Shown in pieces: positions 46,002 to 54,338 of a stretch of 64,000 nucleotides of DNA (its first letter is position 1; every line of letters starts with the position of its first letter). The stretch comes from Ramlibacter sp. GTDB lineage: Bacteria; Pseudomonadota; Gammaproteobacteria; Burkholderiales; Burkholderiaceae_C. The DNA lies in assembly GCA_019635415.1 (NCBI GenBank), contig JAHBZN010000002.1:1-64000 (forward strand), read 5' to 3'. Made by a program: the position numbers and the translations under genes. The notes beneath the pieces were generated by a model. The model had not been told where the DNA came from and searched no databases. It was given only the letters and a program-made list of their open reading frames with translations.

Positions 46002-47471
46002 ATGCACAGCCTGAACCCCGTGCTGGCCGTCCTGTCCGTGCTGTCGCGCGTGATCATGGGCTTCTCGTTCACGCTGCTGGTGCCGCTGGCCTGGGCCTGG
46101 GGGCTGGACGCCCAGGGCCTGCCCGGGGTCTGGCTGGGCGCGTTCGCCGGCACCGCGCTGTCGGGCGCCGCGCTGTGGGTGGTCACGCGCGAGCACACGC
46201 GCGAACTGCAGCCGCGCGACGGCATCCTGCTGGTCAACCTGGTGTGGCTGTCGCTCACGCTGTTTTCCGCGGTCCCGCTGATGTTCACCGTGCCGGGCCT
46301 GAGCTGGACGGGCGCCGTGTTCGAGGCCATGAGTGCGTTGACCGCCACCGGTGCCACCGTGCTGTCGGGGCTGGACCAGTTGCCGGTGTCGGTCAACGTC
46401 TGGCGCTGTTTCCTGCAGCTCATCGGCGGCCTGGGCATCATGCTGCTGGTGGTGGCGGTGCTGCCCATGCTGGGGCTGGGGGGCGTGCAGCTGTACCGCG
46501 CGGAAACCCCGGGCCCCATGAAGGACGCGCGGCTGACCCCGCGCATTGCCGAGACGGCCCGCGGTCTGTGGTCGGTCTATTTCGGCATGGCGCTGGCCTG
46601 CTTCCTGGCCTACCGCTGGGCGGGCATGAGCTGGGCCGACGCCTTCATGCACATGTGCACCACCATGGGCCTGGGCGGCCTGTCCTCGCACGATGCCAGC
46701 TTCGCCTACTGGGATTCCTGGCGGATCGAGGCCGTGGCGGTGGTGTTCATGGGGCTGGCCGGCATCAGCTTTGCCCGCTACTTCATCGTCTGGCGCACGC
46801 GTTCGGCGCTGTCGCTGCTGCGGGACAGCGAAGTCCGCTGCTACGCGGCCGTGCTGCTGGCCTCCATCGTGGTGGTGAGCACGCTGTTGCATGTGCACGG
46901 CACCTACCCCAGCCTGCCGCACGCGGTGCGGGCCACCACCTTCCAGGTGCTCTCGCTGGCCACCACCACCGGCTACTCGTCCACGGACTACGCGCAGTGG
47001 CCGGCCTTCGCGCCGGTGCTGCTGATCTTCCTGGGCTGCTTTGCCTCCTGCGCGGGGTCCACCGGGGGCGGCATCAAGATGGTCCGCATGATCCTGCTGG
47101 TCAAGCAGGCCCGGCGCGAGCTGGTGCGCATCATCCATCCGCGCGTGGTCAACCCGGTCACGCTCAATGGCAAGAACATCCCGGCCACGGTGATCGCAGC
47201 CGTCATGGCCTTCATGCTGATCTATGGCGCCAGCATCGTGGGCCTGTCGATGCTCCTGCTGGCCTCGGGGCTGGACGTGGTCACGGCGTTTTCGGCGGTG
47301 ATCGTCTGTGTCAACAACATCGGCCCCGGGCTGGGCCTGGTGGGGCCGGCCTCGACCTTCGGCGTGTTCAATGAATTCCAGACCTGGGTCTGTACCTTCG
47401 CCATGCTGCTGGGCCGCCTGGAACTGCTGGCGGTGCTGGTGCTGTTCACCAGCCAGTTCTGGCGAAAATAG
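46002..47471 (+). CDS. trkH: Trk potassium uptake channel subunit TrkH
   Basis: A 489-residue membrane protein of the TrkH/TrkG family with about ten hydrophobic helices. The pore loops are recognisable as MSALTATGATVLSGLD, MGLGGLSSHDASF, TTTGYSSTDYAQW and the late VCVNNIGPGLGLVGP, which carry the selectivity-filter glycines. SCAGSTGGGIKMVRM near residue 355 matches the conserved Gly-rich gate segment. It is downstream of trkA in the same operon. Potassium is driven inward with the membrane potential. Confidence 0.96.
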   Translation: MHSLNPVLAVLSVLSRVIMGFSFTLLVPLAWAWGLDAQGLPGVWLGAFAGTALSGAALWVVTREHTRELQPRDGILLVNLVWLSLTLFSAVPLMFTVPGLSWTGAVFEAMSALTATGATVLSGLDQLPVSVNVWRCFLQLIGGLGIMLLVVAVLPMLGLGGVQLYRAETPGPMKDARLTPRIAETARGLWSVYFGMALACFLAYRWAGMSWADAFMHMCTTMGLGGLSSHDASFAYWDSWRIEAVAVVFMGLAGISFARYFIVWRTRSALSLLRDSEVRCYAAVLLASIVVVSTLLHVHGTYPSLPHAVRATTFQVLSLATTTGYSSTDYAQWPAFAPVLLIFLGCFASCAGSTGGGIKMVRMILLVKQARRELVRIIHPRVVNPVTLNGKNIPATVIAAVMAFMLIYGASIVGLSMLLLASGLDVVTAFSAVIVCVNNIGPGLGLVGPASTFGVFNEFQTWVCTFAMLLGRLELLAVLVLFTSQFWRK

Positions 47472-47505
47472 CGGCCGGTCCCCGCTTCACTCCTGGAGGT
47501 TTCCC

Positions 47506-47919
47506 ATGCCCATCACCAAAGGTTTTCGCGCGCTGGTGGACGAAGCCATGGCGCAGGTCACCACCTACACGGTGGCCGAGGTCGTGGCCCGGCTGAATGA
47601 CCCCGCGGTCCAGATCGTGGACATCCGCGATGTGCGCGAGCTGGCCGGCGGCACGGTGGTGGGCGCCTACCACGCTCCGCGCGGCATGCTGGAGTTCTGG
47701 GTCGATCCGGATTCGCCGTATCACAAGCCGCTGTTCGCCGACGAGGACAAGGAGTACATCCTGTTCTGCGGCGCGGGCTGGCGCAGTGCGCTGGCGGCCC
47801 GGACCCTGCAGGAGATGGGCATGACCAACGTGGCGCACATCGAGGGGGGGTTCACCGAGTGGGTGAACCAGGGGGCCCCCACCGAAACACTGGAACAACG
47901 CAAGTCCCGAAAACCATGA
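47506..47919 (+). CDS. rhodanese-like sulfurtransferase domain protein
   Basis: A 137-residue single-domain rhodanese. The N-terminal DIRDVRELAGGTVVGAYHAP is the family entry motif, and the active-site loop is FCGAGWRSALAA with the persulfide-forming Cys near residue 87. The physiological acceptor is unknown. GGAGG lies seven bases before the ATG at 47506. Its stop overlaps the next start as ATGA, so it is coupled to the YchJ-like gene. Confidence 0.9.
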   Translation: MPITKGFRALVDEAMAQVTTYTVAEVVARLNDPAVQIVDIRDVRELAGGTVVGAYHAPRGMLEFWVDPDSPYHKPLFADEDKEYILFCGAGWRSALAARTLQEMGMTNVAHIEGGFTEWVNQGAPTETLEQRKSRKP

Positions 47920-48365
47920 AGGCCGCAGCGCGCCAGTGCCCCTGCGGGCAGACCAGCGCCAGCGGCCAGCCGCTGGCCTACGCGGACTGCTGCGGCCGCT
48001 TTCTCGAGGGCAAGGCGGCCCTGCTGGCGCCCGATGCCCAGACGCTCATGCGCTCGCGCTATACCGCGTTCACGCTGGACCGCGTGGACTACCTGCTGGC
48101 CACCTGGCACCCGGACACCTGCCCCGACGATCCCGGGCCGATGCCCGGCACCAAGTGGCTGGGCCTGCAGGTGCGCGGCCACTGGCCGGTGGATGAAACC
48201 CATGCCGAGGTGGAATTCGTCGCCCGCTACCGCGTGACCGGCGCCGCCGAGGGGGCCGGCGGCGGGCGCGCGGTGCGCCTGCACGAGCGCAGCCGCTTCG
48301 TGCGCGAGCAGGGTCGCTGGCTCTATGTGGACGGCGACCTGAACCCTTCGGCCCACCGGGAATGA
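47916..48365 (+). CDS. YchJ-family protein with SEC-C motif
   Basis: A 149-residue protein of the YchJ family. The N-terminal Cys cluster CPCGQTSASGQPLAYADCC resembles a SEC-C zinc-binding motif, and a SnoaL-like core follows with LMRSRYTAFTLDRVDYLLAT and a late SRFVREQGRWLYVDGDL. The function is not established. It overlaps the rhodanese stop by four bases (ATGA), so it is translationally coupled to a sulfur-handling protein. Confidence 0.85.
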   Translation: MKAAARQCPCGQTSASGQPLAYADCCGRFLEGKAALLAPDAQTLMRSRYTAFTLDRVDYLLATWHPDTCPDDPGPMPGTKWLGLQVRGHWPVDETHAEVEFVARYRVTGAAEGAGGGRAVRLHERSRFVREQGRWLYVDGDLNPSAHRE

Positions 48366-48419
48366 CCCCACCTCCCCTGCCACCGGCGCGATGCGCCCTG
48401 AAGCCAGAAAGAACCCCTG

Positions 48420-49091
48420 ATGTTGCCCTTTGAAGCGGTCCTGTTCGATTGCGATGGCGTCCTGGTCGACAGCGAGCCGATCACCAACGGCGTGCTGCGC
48501 GACATGCTGCAGGAGCTGGGCTGGACGCTGACGACGCAGGAGTGCATGCGCCTGTTCATCGGCAAGGCCGTGAAGGACGAGGCCACGATGATCGAGGCCC
48601 ACACCGGCCGCCCGTTGACCGAGGACTGGCTGGCGCGCTTTCGCGAGCGGCGCAACGAGAGCCTGCTGCGCGACGTGCAGCCCGTGACCCACGCCGTGGC
48701 CGCCGTCGCCCGCCTGCACACGGCCTACCAGGGGCGGCTGGCCTGCGCTTCGGGGGCAGACCGTTTCAAGGTGGAGCTGCAACTGGACAAGTGCGGCCTG
48801 ATGCCCTATTTCAGCGGCCGGGTCTTCAGCGGCCATGAGCTGCCGCGTTCCAAGCCCGCACCGGATGTGTACCTGGCCGCTGCGGCGGCGCTGGGCGTCG
48901 CGGCGGCACGCTGCGCCGTGGTGGAAGACACCGTGACCGGCGTCACGGCCGGCGTGGCCGCGGGCGCCACGGTCTTCGGCTACAGCCCGCCCGAGGCGGG
49001 CCACGATGCGCCGGCCGCCCTGCGGCGCGCCGGTGCCCGCCACATCTTCACCGACATGGCGCAGCTGCCCGACCTGCTGGCACCGGCCTGA
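48420..49091 (+). CDS. HAD-family phosphatase (Gph/beta-phosphoglucomutase-like)
   Basis: A 223-residue HAD hydrolase with a helical cap. Motif I is LFDCDGVLVDSEP with nucleophile Asp10 and acid Asp12. Motif II lies at the Ser of ACASGAD, the Lys of RSKPAPDVYL is motif III, and VVEDTVTGVTAG supplies the late acidic residues. The substrate is unknown; phosphoglycolate or sugar phosphates are typical. The next gene, an AraC regulator, starts 13 bases downstream. Confidence 0.88.
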   Translation: MLPFEAVLFDCDGVLVDSEPITNGVLRDMLQELGWTLTTQECMRLFIGKAVKDEATMIEAHTGRPLTEDWLARFRERRNESLLRDVQPVTHAVAAVARLHTAYQGRLACASGADRFKVELQLDKCGLMPYFSGRVFSGHELPRSKPAPDVYLAAAAALGVAAARCAVVEDTVTGVTAGVAAGATVFGYSPPEAGHDAPAALRRAGARHIFTDMAQLPDLLAPA

Positions 49092-49104
49092 CCTCCTGCC
49101 CGCC

Positions 49105-50112
49105 GTGAAAGCCGCATCCGTCACACCGGTGGCCTTCGTGAGAATGCTGCTCATGGCCTACGCCAAGTACGGCGTGGACCCCACCGCAGCCCTGGCGCGT
49201 GCGCAGATCGGGCCCGACACGCTGCGCCGCCGTGAGGCCACGGTCACGTCGTGGCAGCTGCAGGTGCTGGCGGGCGAAGCCATGCGCGAGCTCGACGACG
49301 AGGCGCTGGGCTGGTTCTCGCGCCGCCTGCCCTGGGGTAGCTACGTGATGCTGCTGCGCGCCTCGCTGACTTCGCCCAATCTCGGCATCGCGCTGCGCCG
49401 CTGGGTACGCCATCACAACCTGCTGACCGACGACATCGTGCTGTCGTTGCACGAGGCGGGCGACGTGGCGACCGTGGCCCTGGTCGAGCGGCGCCTGGAC
49501 CCGGCCATGCGCGAGTTCTGCCTGGTCACGTTGCTGCGCAACATCCACGGCATCAGCTGCTGGCTGGTGGACTCGGGCATCGCGCTCGAGGCGGTGGCGT
49601 TCCCGTTCAAGGCACCGGCGCATGCGGCCGTGTATCCGGTGCTGTTTCCGGGGCCGGTGCATTTCGGCGCGCTGCATGCCGCGCTCAGTTTTGACTCACG
49701 CTACCTCGCGCTGCCGCTGCGGCGCGACGATCAGGCCCTGCGGGCGCTGCTGCCCCAGGCGCTGTCTCTGGTGGTGCGGCCTTACCGGCGCGACCGGCTG
49801 CTGGTGCAGCGCGTGCGCATGCTGTTGCAGGACCTGCCGGGCGCCGGCACGGCCGACGCGCTGGCCCATGCGCTCAACATGTCGCCGCGCACCCTGCACC
49901 GCCAGCTTCAGCAGGAGGGGGCCTCGCTGCAAGACCTGAAGGACGAGGTGCGCCGGGAGCAGGCCATGGCGCTGCTGCGGCGCACGGCGCGCCCCGTCAA
50001 GCAGGTGGCACAGGCCGTGGGTTTCACCAGCGAAAAGAGCTTTGCGCGGGCGTTCCGGCAGTGGACCGGGGAGTCACCGGCCGAGTACCGCCGCAAGGGG
50101 CTGGCGGTGTGA
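49105..50112 (+). CDS. AraC-family transcriptional regulator
   Basis: A 335-residue regulator. The N-terminal arabinose-binding-type domain (about 10-200) contains ELDDEALGWFSRRLPWGSY. The C-terminal double helix-turn-helix reads DALAHALNMSPRTLHRQLQQ near residues 250-270 and RPVKQVAQAVGFTSEKSFAR near 300-318, then WTGESPAEYRR. A GTG at 49105 is taken as the start, giving VKAASVTPVAFVRMLL; an ATG at 49144 is possible. It precedes repeat copy C and an MDR oxidoreductase, which may be its target. Confidence 0.87.
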   Translation: MKAASVTPVAFVRMLLMAYAKYGVDPTAALARAQIGPDTLRRREATVTSWQLQVLAGEAMRELDDEALGWFSRRLPWGSYVMLLRASLTSPNLGIALRRWVRHHNLLTDDIVLSLHEAGDVATVALVERRLDPAMREFCLVTLLRNIHGISCWLVDSGIALEAVAFPFKAPAHAAVYPVLFPGPVHFGALHAALSFDSRYLALPLRRDDQALRALLPQALSLVVRPYRRDRLLVQRVRMLLQDLPGAGTADALAHALNMSPRTLHRQLQQEGASLQDLKDEVRREQAMALLRRTARPVKQVAQAVGFTSEKSFARAFRQWTGESPAEYRRKGLAV

Positions 50113-50120
50113 TGACGCTT

Positions 50121-50178
50121 TTGCTACAAAAAGGGTAGCTACAAGTGTCCATTGGGCAAGGGCTGCAGGCATTTTCAT
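50121..50178 (+). repeat. dispersed ~58-bp repeat, copy C (intergenic)
   Basis: It begins TTGCTACAAAAAGGGTAGCT and continues to CAAGGGCTGCAGGCATTTTC. It lies in the 80-base gap between the AraC gene and the MDR oxidoreductase and aligns without gaps with copies A, B and D. It ends 14 bases before the next ATG. Confidence 0.87.
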
Positions 50179-50192
50179 TCAAGGAAACTGGC

Positions 50193-51350
50193 ATGAATTC
50201 ATCTTCGATTCCATCGGGTCTTCAGTTGCGTTCGCAGGTCACGCCGCAGGGCGAACTGGTGATTTCGCTCGCCAACGTGCCCACACCTGTGCCGGCACCC
50301 GACGAGGTGGTGCTGCGCGTACAGGCCACGCCGATCAATCCGTCCGATATCGGCCTGCTGCTGGGCGCGGCCGACCTGGGCACCGTGCGCGCCACGGGCA
50401 CGGCAGACCAGCCGTCGTTGACCGCGCAGATCCCCGCCGGGGCCATGAAGGCCATGGCGGGGCGTCTCGGTCAGGACCTGCCCGTGGGCAATGAAGGCGC
50501 CGGCCTCGTGGTGGCCGCCGGCGACTCGCCGCAGGCCCAGGCGCTGCTCGGCCAGACGGTGGCGGTGCTCGCCGGCGGCATGTATGCGCAATACCGCTGC
50601 GTCAAGGCCGCGCAATGCCTGGTGCTGCCCGAGGGCACGTTGGCGGCCGAAGGCGCCTCCAGTTTCGTCAATCCACTGACCGCGCTGGGCATGACCGAAA
50701 CCATGCGCCGCGAGGGTCACCAGGCGTTGGTGCACACGGCGGCCGCTTCCAACCTGGGGCAGATGCTCAACCGGCTGTGCCTGGAGGACGGCATCGGCCT
50801 GGTCAATATCGTGCGCAAGCCGCAGCAGGCGGCGCTGCTGCGCGGGCAGGGCGCGGCCCACGTGTGCGACGCCTCGGCGCCTGGCTTCATGGAGGACCTC
50901 ACCGAGGCCCTGGTGGCCACGGGCGCCACGCTGGCTTTCGACGCCACGGGGGGCGGCCGGCTGGCGGGACAGATTCTCACGGCCATGGAGGCCGCGCTCA
51001 ACCGCAAGGCCACCGAATACAGCCGCTACGGCTCGCCGATTCACAAACAGGTCTATCTCTACGGCAGCCTGGACAGCGGACCCACGGAGTTCAACCGCAG
51101 CTTTGGCATGAGCTGGGGCATGGGCGGCTGGCTGGTCTTCCCGTTCCTGCAGCGCATCGGGCCCGAGGCTGCCCAGGCCCTGCGCCAGCGTGTGGCGGGC
51201 GGGCTCAAGACCACCTTCGCCAGCGGCTATTCCGGTGTGATCTCCCTGCGCGAAGCCCTCGACCCGGCCCGGATGGCGGCCTACGGCCAAAGGGCCACGG
51301 GCGAGAAGTTCCTGATCGACCCCAGCCTTGACCGGGCTGCTGCGTCCTAA
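50193..51350 (+). CDS. MDR-type zinc-less oxidoreductase (quinone/enoyl reductase-like)
   Basis: A 385-residue medium-chain dehydrogenase/reductase. The GroES-like N-terminus has PAPDEVVLRVQATPINPSDI near residues 29-48. The Rossmann NADPH-binding part reads VHTAAASNLGQMLNRL near 180-196, and LAFDATGGGRLAGQIL follows later. The zinc-ligand cysteines of alcohol dehydrogenases are absent, so a quinone or 2-enoyl thioester reductase is more likely. ATG at 50193 is preceded by AAGGAAA. The stop overlaps the convergent MATE gene by three bases. Confidence 0.85.
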   Translation: MNSSSIPSGLQLRSQVTPQGELVISLANVPTPVPAPDEVVLRVQATPINPSDIGLLLGAADLGTVRATGTADQPSLTAQIPAGAMKAMAGRLGQDLPVGNEGAGLVVAAGDSPQAQALLGQTVAVLAGGMYAQYRCVKAAQCLVLPEGTLAAEGASSFVNPLTALGMTETMRREGHQALVHTAAASNLGQMLNRLCLEDGIGLVNIVRKPQQAALLRGQGAAHVCDASAPGFMEDLTEALVATGATLAFDATGGGRLAGQILTAMEAALNRKATEYSRYGSPIHKQVYLYGSLDSGPTEFNRSFGMSWGMGGWLVFPFLQRIGPEAAQALRQRVAGGLKTTFASGYSGVISLREALDPARMAAYGQRATGEKFLIDPSLDRAAAS

Positions 51351-52735
51351 CGCTGCCAGCGGCCCAGGGCGATCGCCGCGGCAATGGTGAAGGCATAGGC
51401 GGCGAGGCTCAGAGCGACCACGGCAAAGAACGTGGCGGCCGGGGCCTTTAGCCAATGGGTGCACAGCCAACCGCCGGCCACGACCACGATGAGCCGCAAT
51501 GCGCTGCCCACCAGTGGCCAGAACATGCGGCCCGCTCCCTGCGAGGCAAAGAACAGCGCCAGCCCGAGCCCGAACAGCGCGTAGCACGCCCCCACGATGT
51601 GCAGGTACAGCCCGCCAAAGCTGCGCACCGCGGGGTCGGTGGTGAACAGGTTCATCCACAGGGCAGGCGCCAGTGCTGCGCCCACCCCGATCGTTCCGGT
51701 GATCGCCGCGACCACGGCCGCGCCGGTCCAGGTCACCCGCAGCGCACGTTGGTGCTGGCCCGCCCCCATGTTGGTGGCCACCATGGCCGTGAGCGCGGTG
51801 CCGAAGCCGAAGGCGATCGGCACCAGGATGTACTCCAGCCGCGCCGCCACGCCATACCCCGCCAGCGCGGCCAGGCCGTAGCTGCCGATGAACGCGGTGG
51901 AGGCCGCGATGGAGCCGTTGCTGATCACCGGGCTCAGCGATGCCGGGATGCCCACGCGCAGCAGGGCCCGCAGCAGGTCCGGGCGGAACCGCCAGCGCAG
52001 GCCGTTCAGCCGCACCATGCCTTCGCGCCGCAGCAGGTGCGCGGCCAGCACGACAGCGCCGGTGGCGTTGATGGTCAGGGTGCTGGTGGCGGCGCCGGCG
52101 ACTCCGAGTCCGGGCACCGGGCCCCAGCCGAAGACCAGCAGGGGGCACAACAGCAGGTGCAGGCCGGCCGTCCCCAGCAGCACCAGTGAGGGCAGCAGCA
52201 TGTTGCCCGCGCCGCGAACGATGGCGGCCAGCACGTTGCCCAGCCAGATCGCGAGGGCGCCGCCGAACAGCACGTTGGCATAGGCCATGGCGTCGGTCAG
52301 CGCGGCGTCCCGGCCCCCCATCGCCGCATACACGGCACGGCCGACGCCGAACTGCGCCGCCATGAACAGCGCGGCAGCCACGCAGGCGATGAACAGCGCG
52401 TGCTGGGCCAGGCGGGTGGCATCCTCGGCCTGGCCGGCGCCCAGCGCCCGGGCCACGGCAGCCGTGGTGGCACCGCCGATTCCGCCGGCGGACATCTGGA
52501 TCATCAGCATCGACAACGGAAACACCAGAGCCACACCCGCCAGCGCCGTGGCGCCCAGGCGGCCGAGGATGAAGCCGTCATAGCCAATCACCAGCGTCAT
52601 CGCGAACAGGCCGATCACATTGGGCGCGGCCAGCCGGAACAGCGTGGCGACCAGCGGCGCATGCAGCATCTGGTGGGTGCGGTCGACCGGAGGGCCGGAA
52701 CGCACGGCGCCGGCGTGAGTGAGGGACGTGCTCAT
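51347..52735 (-). CDS. MATE-family efflux transporter
   Basis: A 462-residue membrane protein with about twelve hydrophobic helices arranged as two six-helix halves. PNVIGLFAMTLVIGYDGFIL in the first helix and ALGAGQAEDATRLAQHALF after helix 3 match the MATE signature regions, and MGAGQHQRALRVTWTGA repeats the pattern in the second half. It should export a cationic drug or metabolite in exchange for protons or sodium. It lies 13 bases downstream of the SDR gene on the same strand and may be co-regulated by the TetR protein. Confidence 0.92.
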   Translation of the reverse strand: MSTSLTHAGAVRSGPPVDRTHQMLHAPLVATLFRLAAPNVIGLFAMTLVIGYDGFILGRLGATALAGVALVFPLSMLMIQMSAGGIGGATTAAVARALGAGQAEDATRLAQHALFIACVAAALFMAAQFGVGRAVYAAMGGRDAALTDAMAYANVLFGGALAIWLGNVLAAIVRGAGNMLLPSLVLLGTAGLHLLLCPLLVFGWGPVPGLGVAGAATSTLTINATGAVVLAAHLLRREGMVRLNGLRWRFRPDLLRALLRVGIPASLSPVISNGSIAASTAFIGSYGLAALAGYGVAARLEYILVPIAFGFGTALTAMVATNMGAGQHQRALRVTWTGAAVVAAITGTIGVGAALAPALWMNLFTTDPAVRSFGGLYLHIVGACYALFGLGLALFFASQGAGRMFWPLVGSALRLIVVVAGGWLCTHWLKAPAATFFAVVALSLAAYAFTIAAAIALGRWQR

Positions 52736-52748
52736 GGCGTGGCCCGGC

Positions 52749-53450
52749 TCAGGCGGGAACGAGGTAGACGCCGGGGTCGGCGGCCAGGCCCTGCTTGACC
52801 TGGCGCGTGAGATCGTCGGCGAGCACCTCTTCGCTGCCCGCCTCCAGTGCGTCGAGCGCGCGTTTCACGACCTCCTCGGGCGTGGACTTGGGCATGTCGA
52901 TGCCGCGTGTGAGGTCGGTGTCGACAAAGCCCATGTGCATGGCCAGCACCTGCGTGCCCTGGGGCCGCAACTCGTGGCGCAGGCCGTTGGTCAGCGCCCA
53001 GGCGGCGGACTTGGTGGCGCCATAGACCCCCAGCAGCGGCCGGTTGATCCAGCTGGCCACCGACAGCACGTTGACGATGGCCCCGCCGCCCTGAGCTGCC
53101 AGCACGGGTGCGAAGGCCTGCGCCATGCGCAGCGGGCCGAAGAAATTGGTTTCCAGCTGGCTGCGGCTGGATGTGAGGTGGGCGTCGGCCAGAAAGCCAC
53201 CGGTGGCAGCCACGCCAGCGTTGTTGATCAGCAGCGTCACGTCGTTGCAGCGACGGGCCGCGGCGGCCACCTCCTCGTCGCTGGTGACGTCGAGCCGGAC
53301 GGCTTCGACGCCGGGCAGGGTGATCTGGTCAGGCTGCCGCGCACCGGCGTAGACCTTGCGGGCGCCGCGGGCCAGTACTTCGCGGGCGAATGCCAGGCCG
53401 ATGCCACGGTTGGCACCGGTGATGAGGACGACGGCGTTGTCAATTTTCAT
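52749..53450 (-). CDS. short-chain dehydrogenase/reductase (SDR)
   Basis: A 233-residue classical SDR. The cofactor motif is LITGANRGIGLAFAREVL near residues 9-26, NNAG lies near 76-79, and the catalytic pair is YGATKSAAW (Tyr and Lys near 142-146) with an upstream Ser in NVLSVASW. The carbonyl or alcohol substrate is unknown. A TetR-type palindrome lies 47 bases upstream of the ATG, so it is the most direct target of the TetR gene located upstream on the same strand. Confidence 0.9.
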   Translation of the reverse strand: MKIDNAVVLITGANRGIGLAFAREVLARGARKVYAGARQPDQITLPGVEAVRLDVTSDEEVAAAARRCNDVTLLINNAGVAATGGFLADAHLTSSRSQLETNFFGPLRMAQAFAPVLAAQGGGAIVNVLSVASWINRPLLGVYGATKSAAWALTNGLRHELRPQGTQVLAMHMGFVDTDLTRGIDMPKSTPEEVVKRALDALEAGSEEVLADDLTRQVKQGLAADPGVYLVPA

Positions 53451-53496
53451 GGGAAGACTCCGAGGTGTGGGGCTGCGTGGCAGCGTGGGGTTGAAT

Positions 53497-53518
53497 ATTT
53501 ATGATGATCGTCATATTT
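53497..53518. promoter_or_regulatory. TetR-type operator upstream of the SDR gene
   Basis: ATGATGATCGTCAT with AT-rich flanks is a near-perfect palindrome repeated at 54165-54186. It lies in the 115-base gap between the tetR stop and the SDR start, where it should block the SDR promoter when the repressor is bound. Confidence 0.85.
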
Positions 53519-53565
53519 CTGGTCTGGCAGGCAGCGACCCGACGGGGCCTCGCGGCATTCGGGGG

Positions 53566-54147
53566 TTACGGTAAAGAGGGCTCGAACCGGGCGATCAGGC
53601 TGCGGCGGGTGGTGGTGAGCAACGCCTTGCCCTCGGCGAGAGGCAGCGCCCTGGCCAGTTGCAGTGCGCCCACCATCTGGCTCGCCACCTCGGCGGCGCT
53701 GTCAGCCCCCCCGCCGGGCAGCGCCTGCTGCACAGTCGCCACCAGGTTGCGCACGCGCTGGGCCGCGGCGTCGCGTACATCGGGCGCCTGGCGTGGCATC
53801 TCCGACGCCAGCGCCGCCACGGCGCAACCGTGCTCGGCGGCGACCAGGTGCCGCTCGGACAGGTAGCCCTCCACCAGGGCCTGGAACGCGCTGAGGCCCT
53901 TGGCGCGGGCGCGGTCGGTCCGCGCCGCCATGGTCAACGCACTGTCGCGGCCCGCACGCTCCAGAGCTTCGGTCAGCAGGGCATCGCGTGACGGAAAGTG
54001 GGCGTAGAAGCCGCCGTGCGTCAGCCCGGCCTCCTTCATGATGTCGGCCACCCCCACGCCATGGAAACCGGCGCGGCGAATGGCGCGCGCCGCCGTCTCC
54101 ACGATGCGGTCATGGGTCAGTTCCTTGCGGCTGGGTGCGGTGGGCAT
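53566..54147 (-). CDS. TetR-family transcriptional regulator
   Basis: A 193-residue repressor. The N-terminal helix-turn-helix region reads [20 protein letters not shown] then [20 protein letters not shown] (about residues 12-51), and a variable ligand-binding domain follows with Cys in EHGCAVAAL. The ATG at 54147 gives [11 protein letters not shown], the expected family N-terminus; a longer frame would run through the operator. Its own operator begins 18 bases upstream and a second copy precedes the SDR gene downstream. Self-regulation and control of SDR (perhaps MATE) are inferred. Confidence 0.92.
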   Translation of the reverse strand: MPTAPSRKELTHDRIVETAARAIRRAGFHGVGVADIMKEAGLTHGGFYAHFPSRDALLTEALERAGRDSALTMAARTDRARAKGLSAFQALVEGYLSERHLVAAEHGCAVAALASEMPRQAPDVRDAAAQRVRNLVATVQQALPGGGADSAAEVASQMVGALQLARALPLAEGKALLTTTRRSLIARFEPSLP

Positions 54148-54164
54148 GGCGCCAGTATAGGCAA

Positions 54165-54186
54165 AAATATGATGATCGTCATATTT
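54165..54186. promoter_or_regulatory. TetR-type operator upstream of tetR
   Basis: A 22-bp near-palindrome with core ATGATGATCGTCAT and flanks AAAT/ATTT, 18 bases upstream of the tetR start in the divergent region with the acyl-CoA ligase gene. Twenty of its 22 bases match the site at 53497-53518. It could also influence the ligase promoter about 150 bases away. Confidence 0.87.
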
Positions 54187-54338
54187 GTGCGGCCACAAAT
54201 CCCCGCTGCCGGTCGGGGCATGACGGGATCCCGCAGAGGGATCTGGCAGGATTTGTGCCCATTGTGACCGCCCGAAGGCCATGCCTCCTCCTATGCTTGT
54301 CGGCTGCACAACGAGGCACCGTTTTCATGGAGACAAGC

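Noticed and set aside
44582..46546. A 654-codon minus-strand frame opposite trkA and the start of trkH.
   Set aside because: trkA and trkH are both complete and typical. The reverse translation shows no domain.
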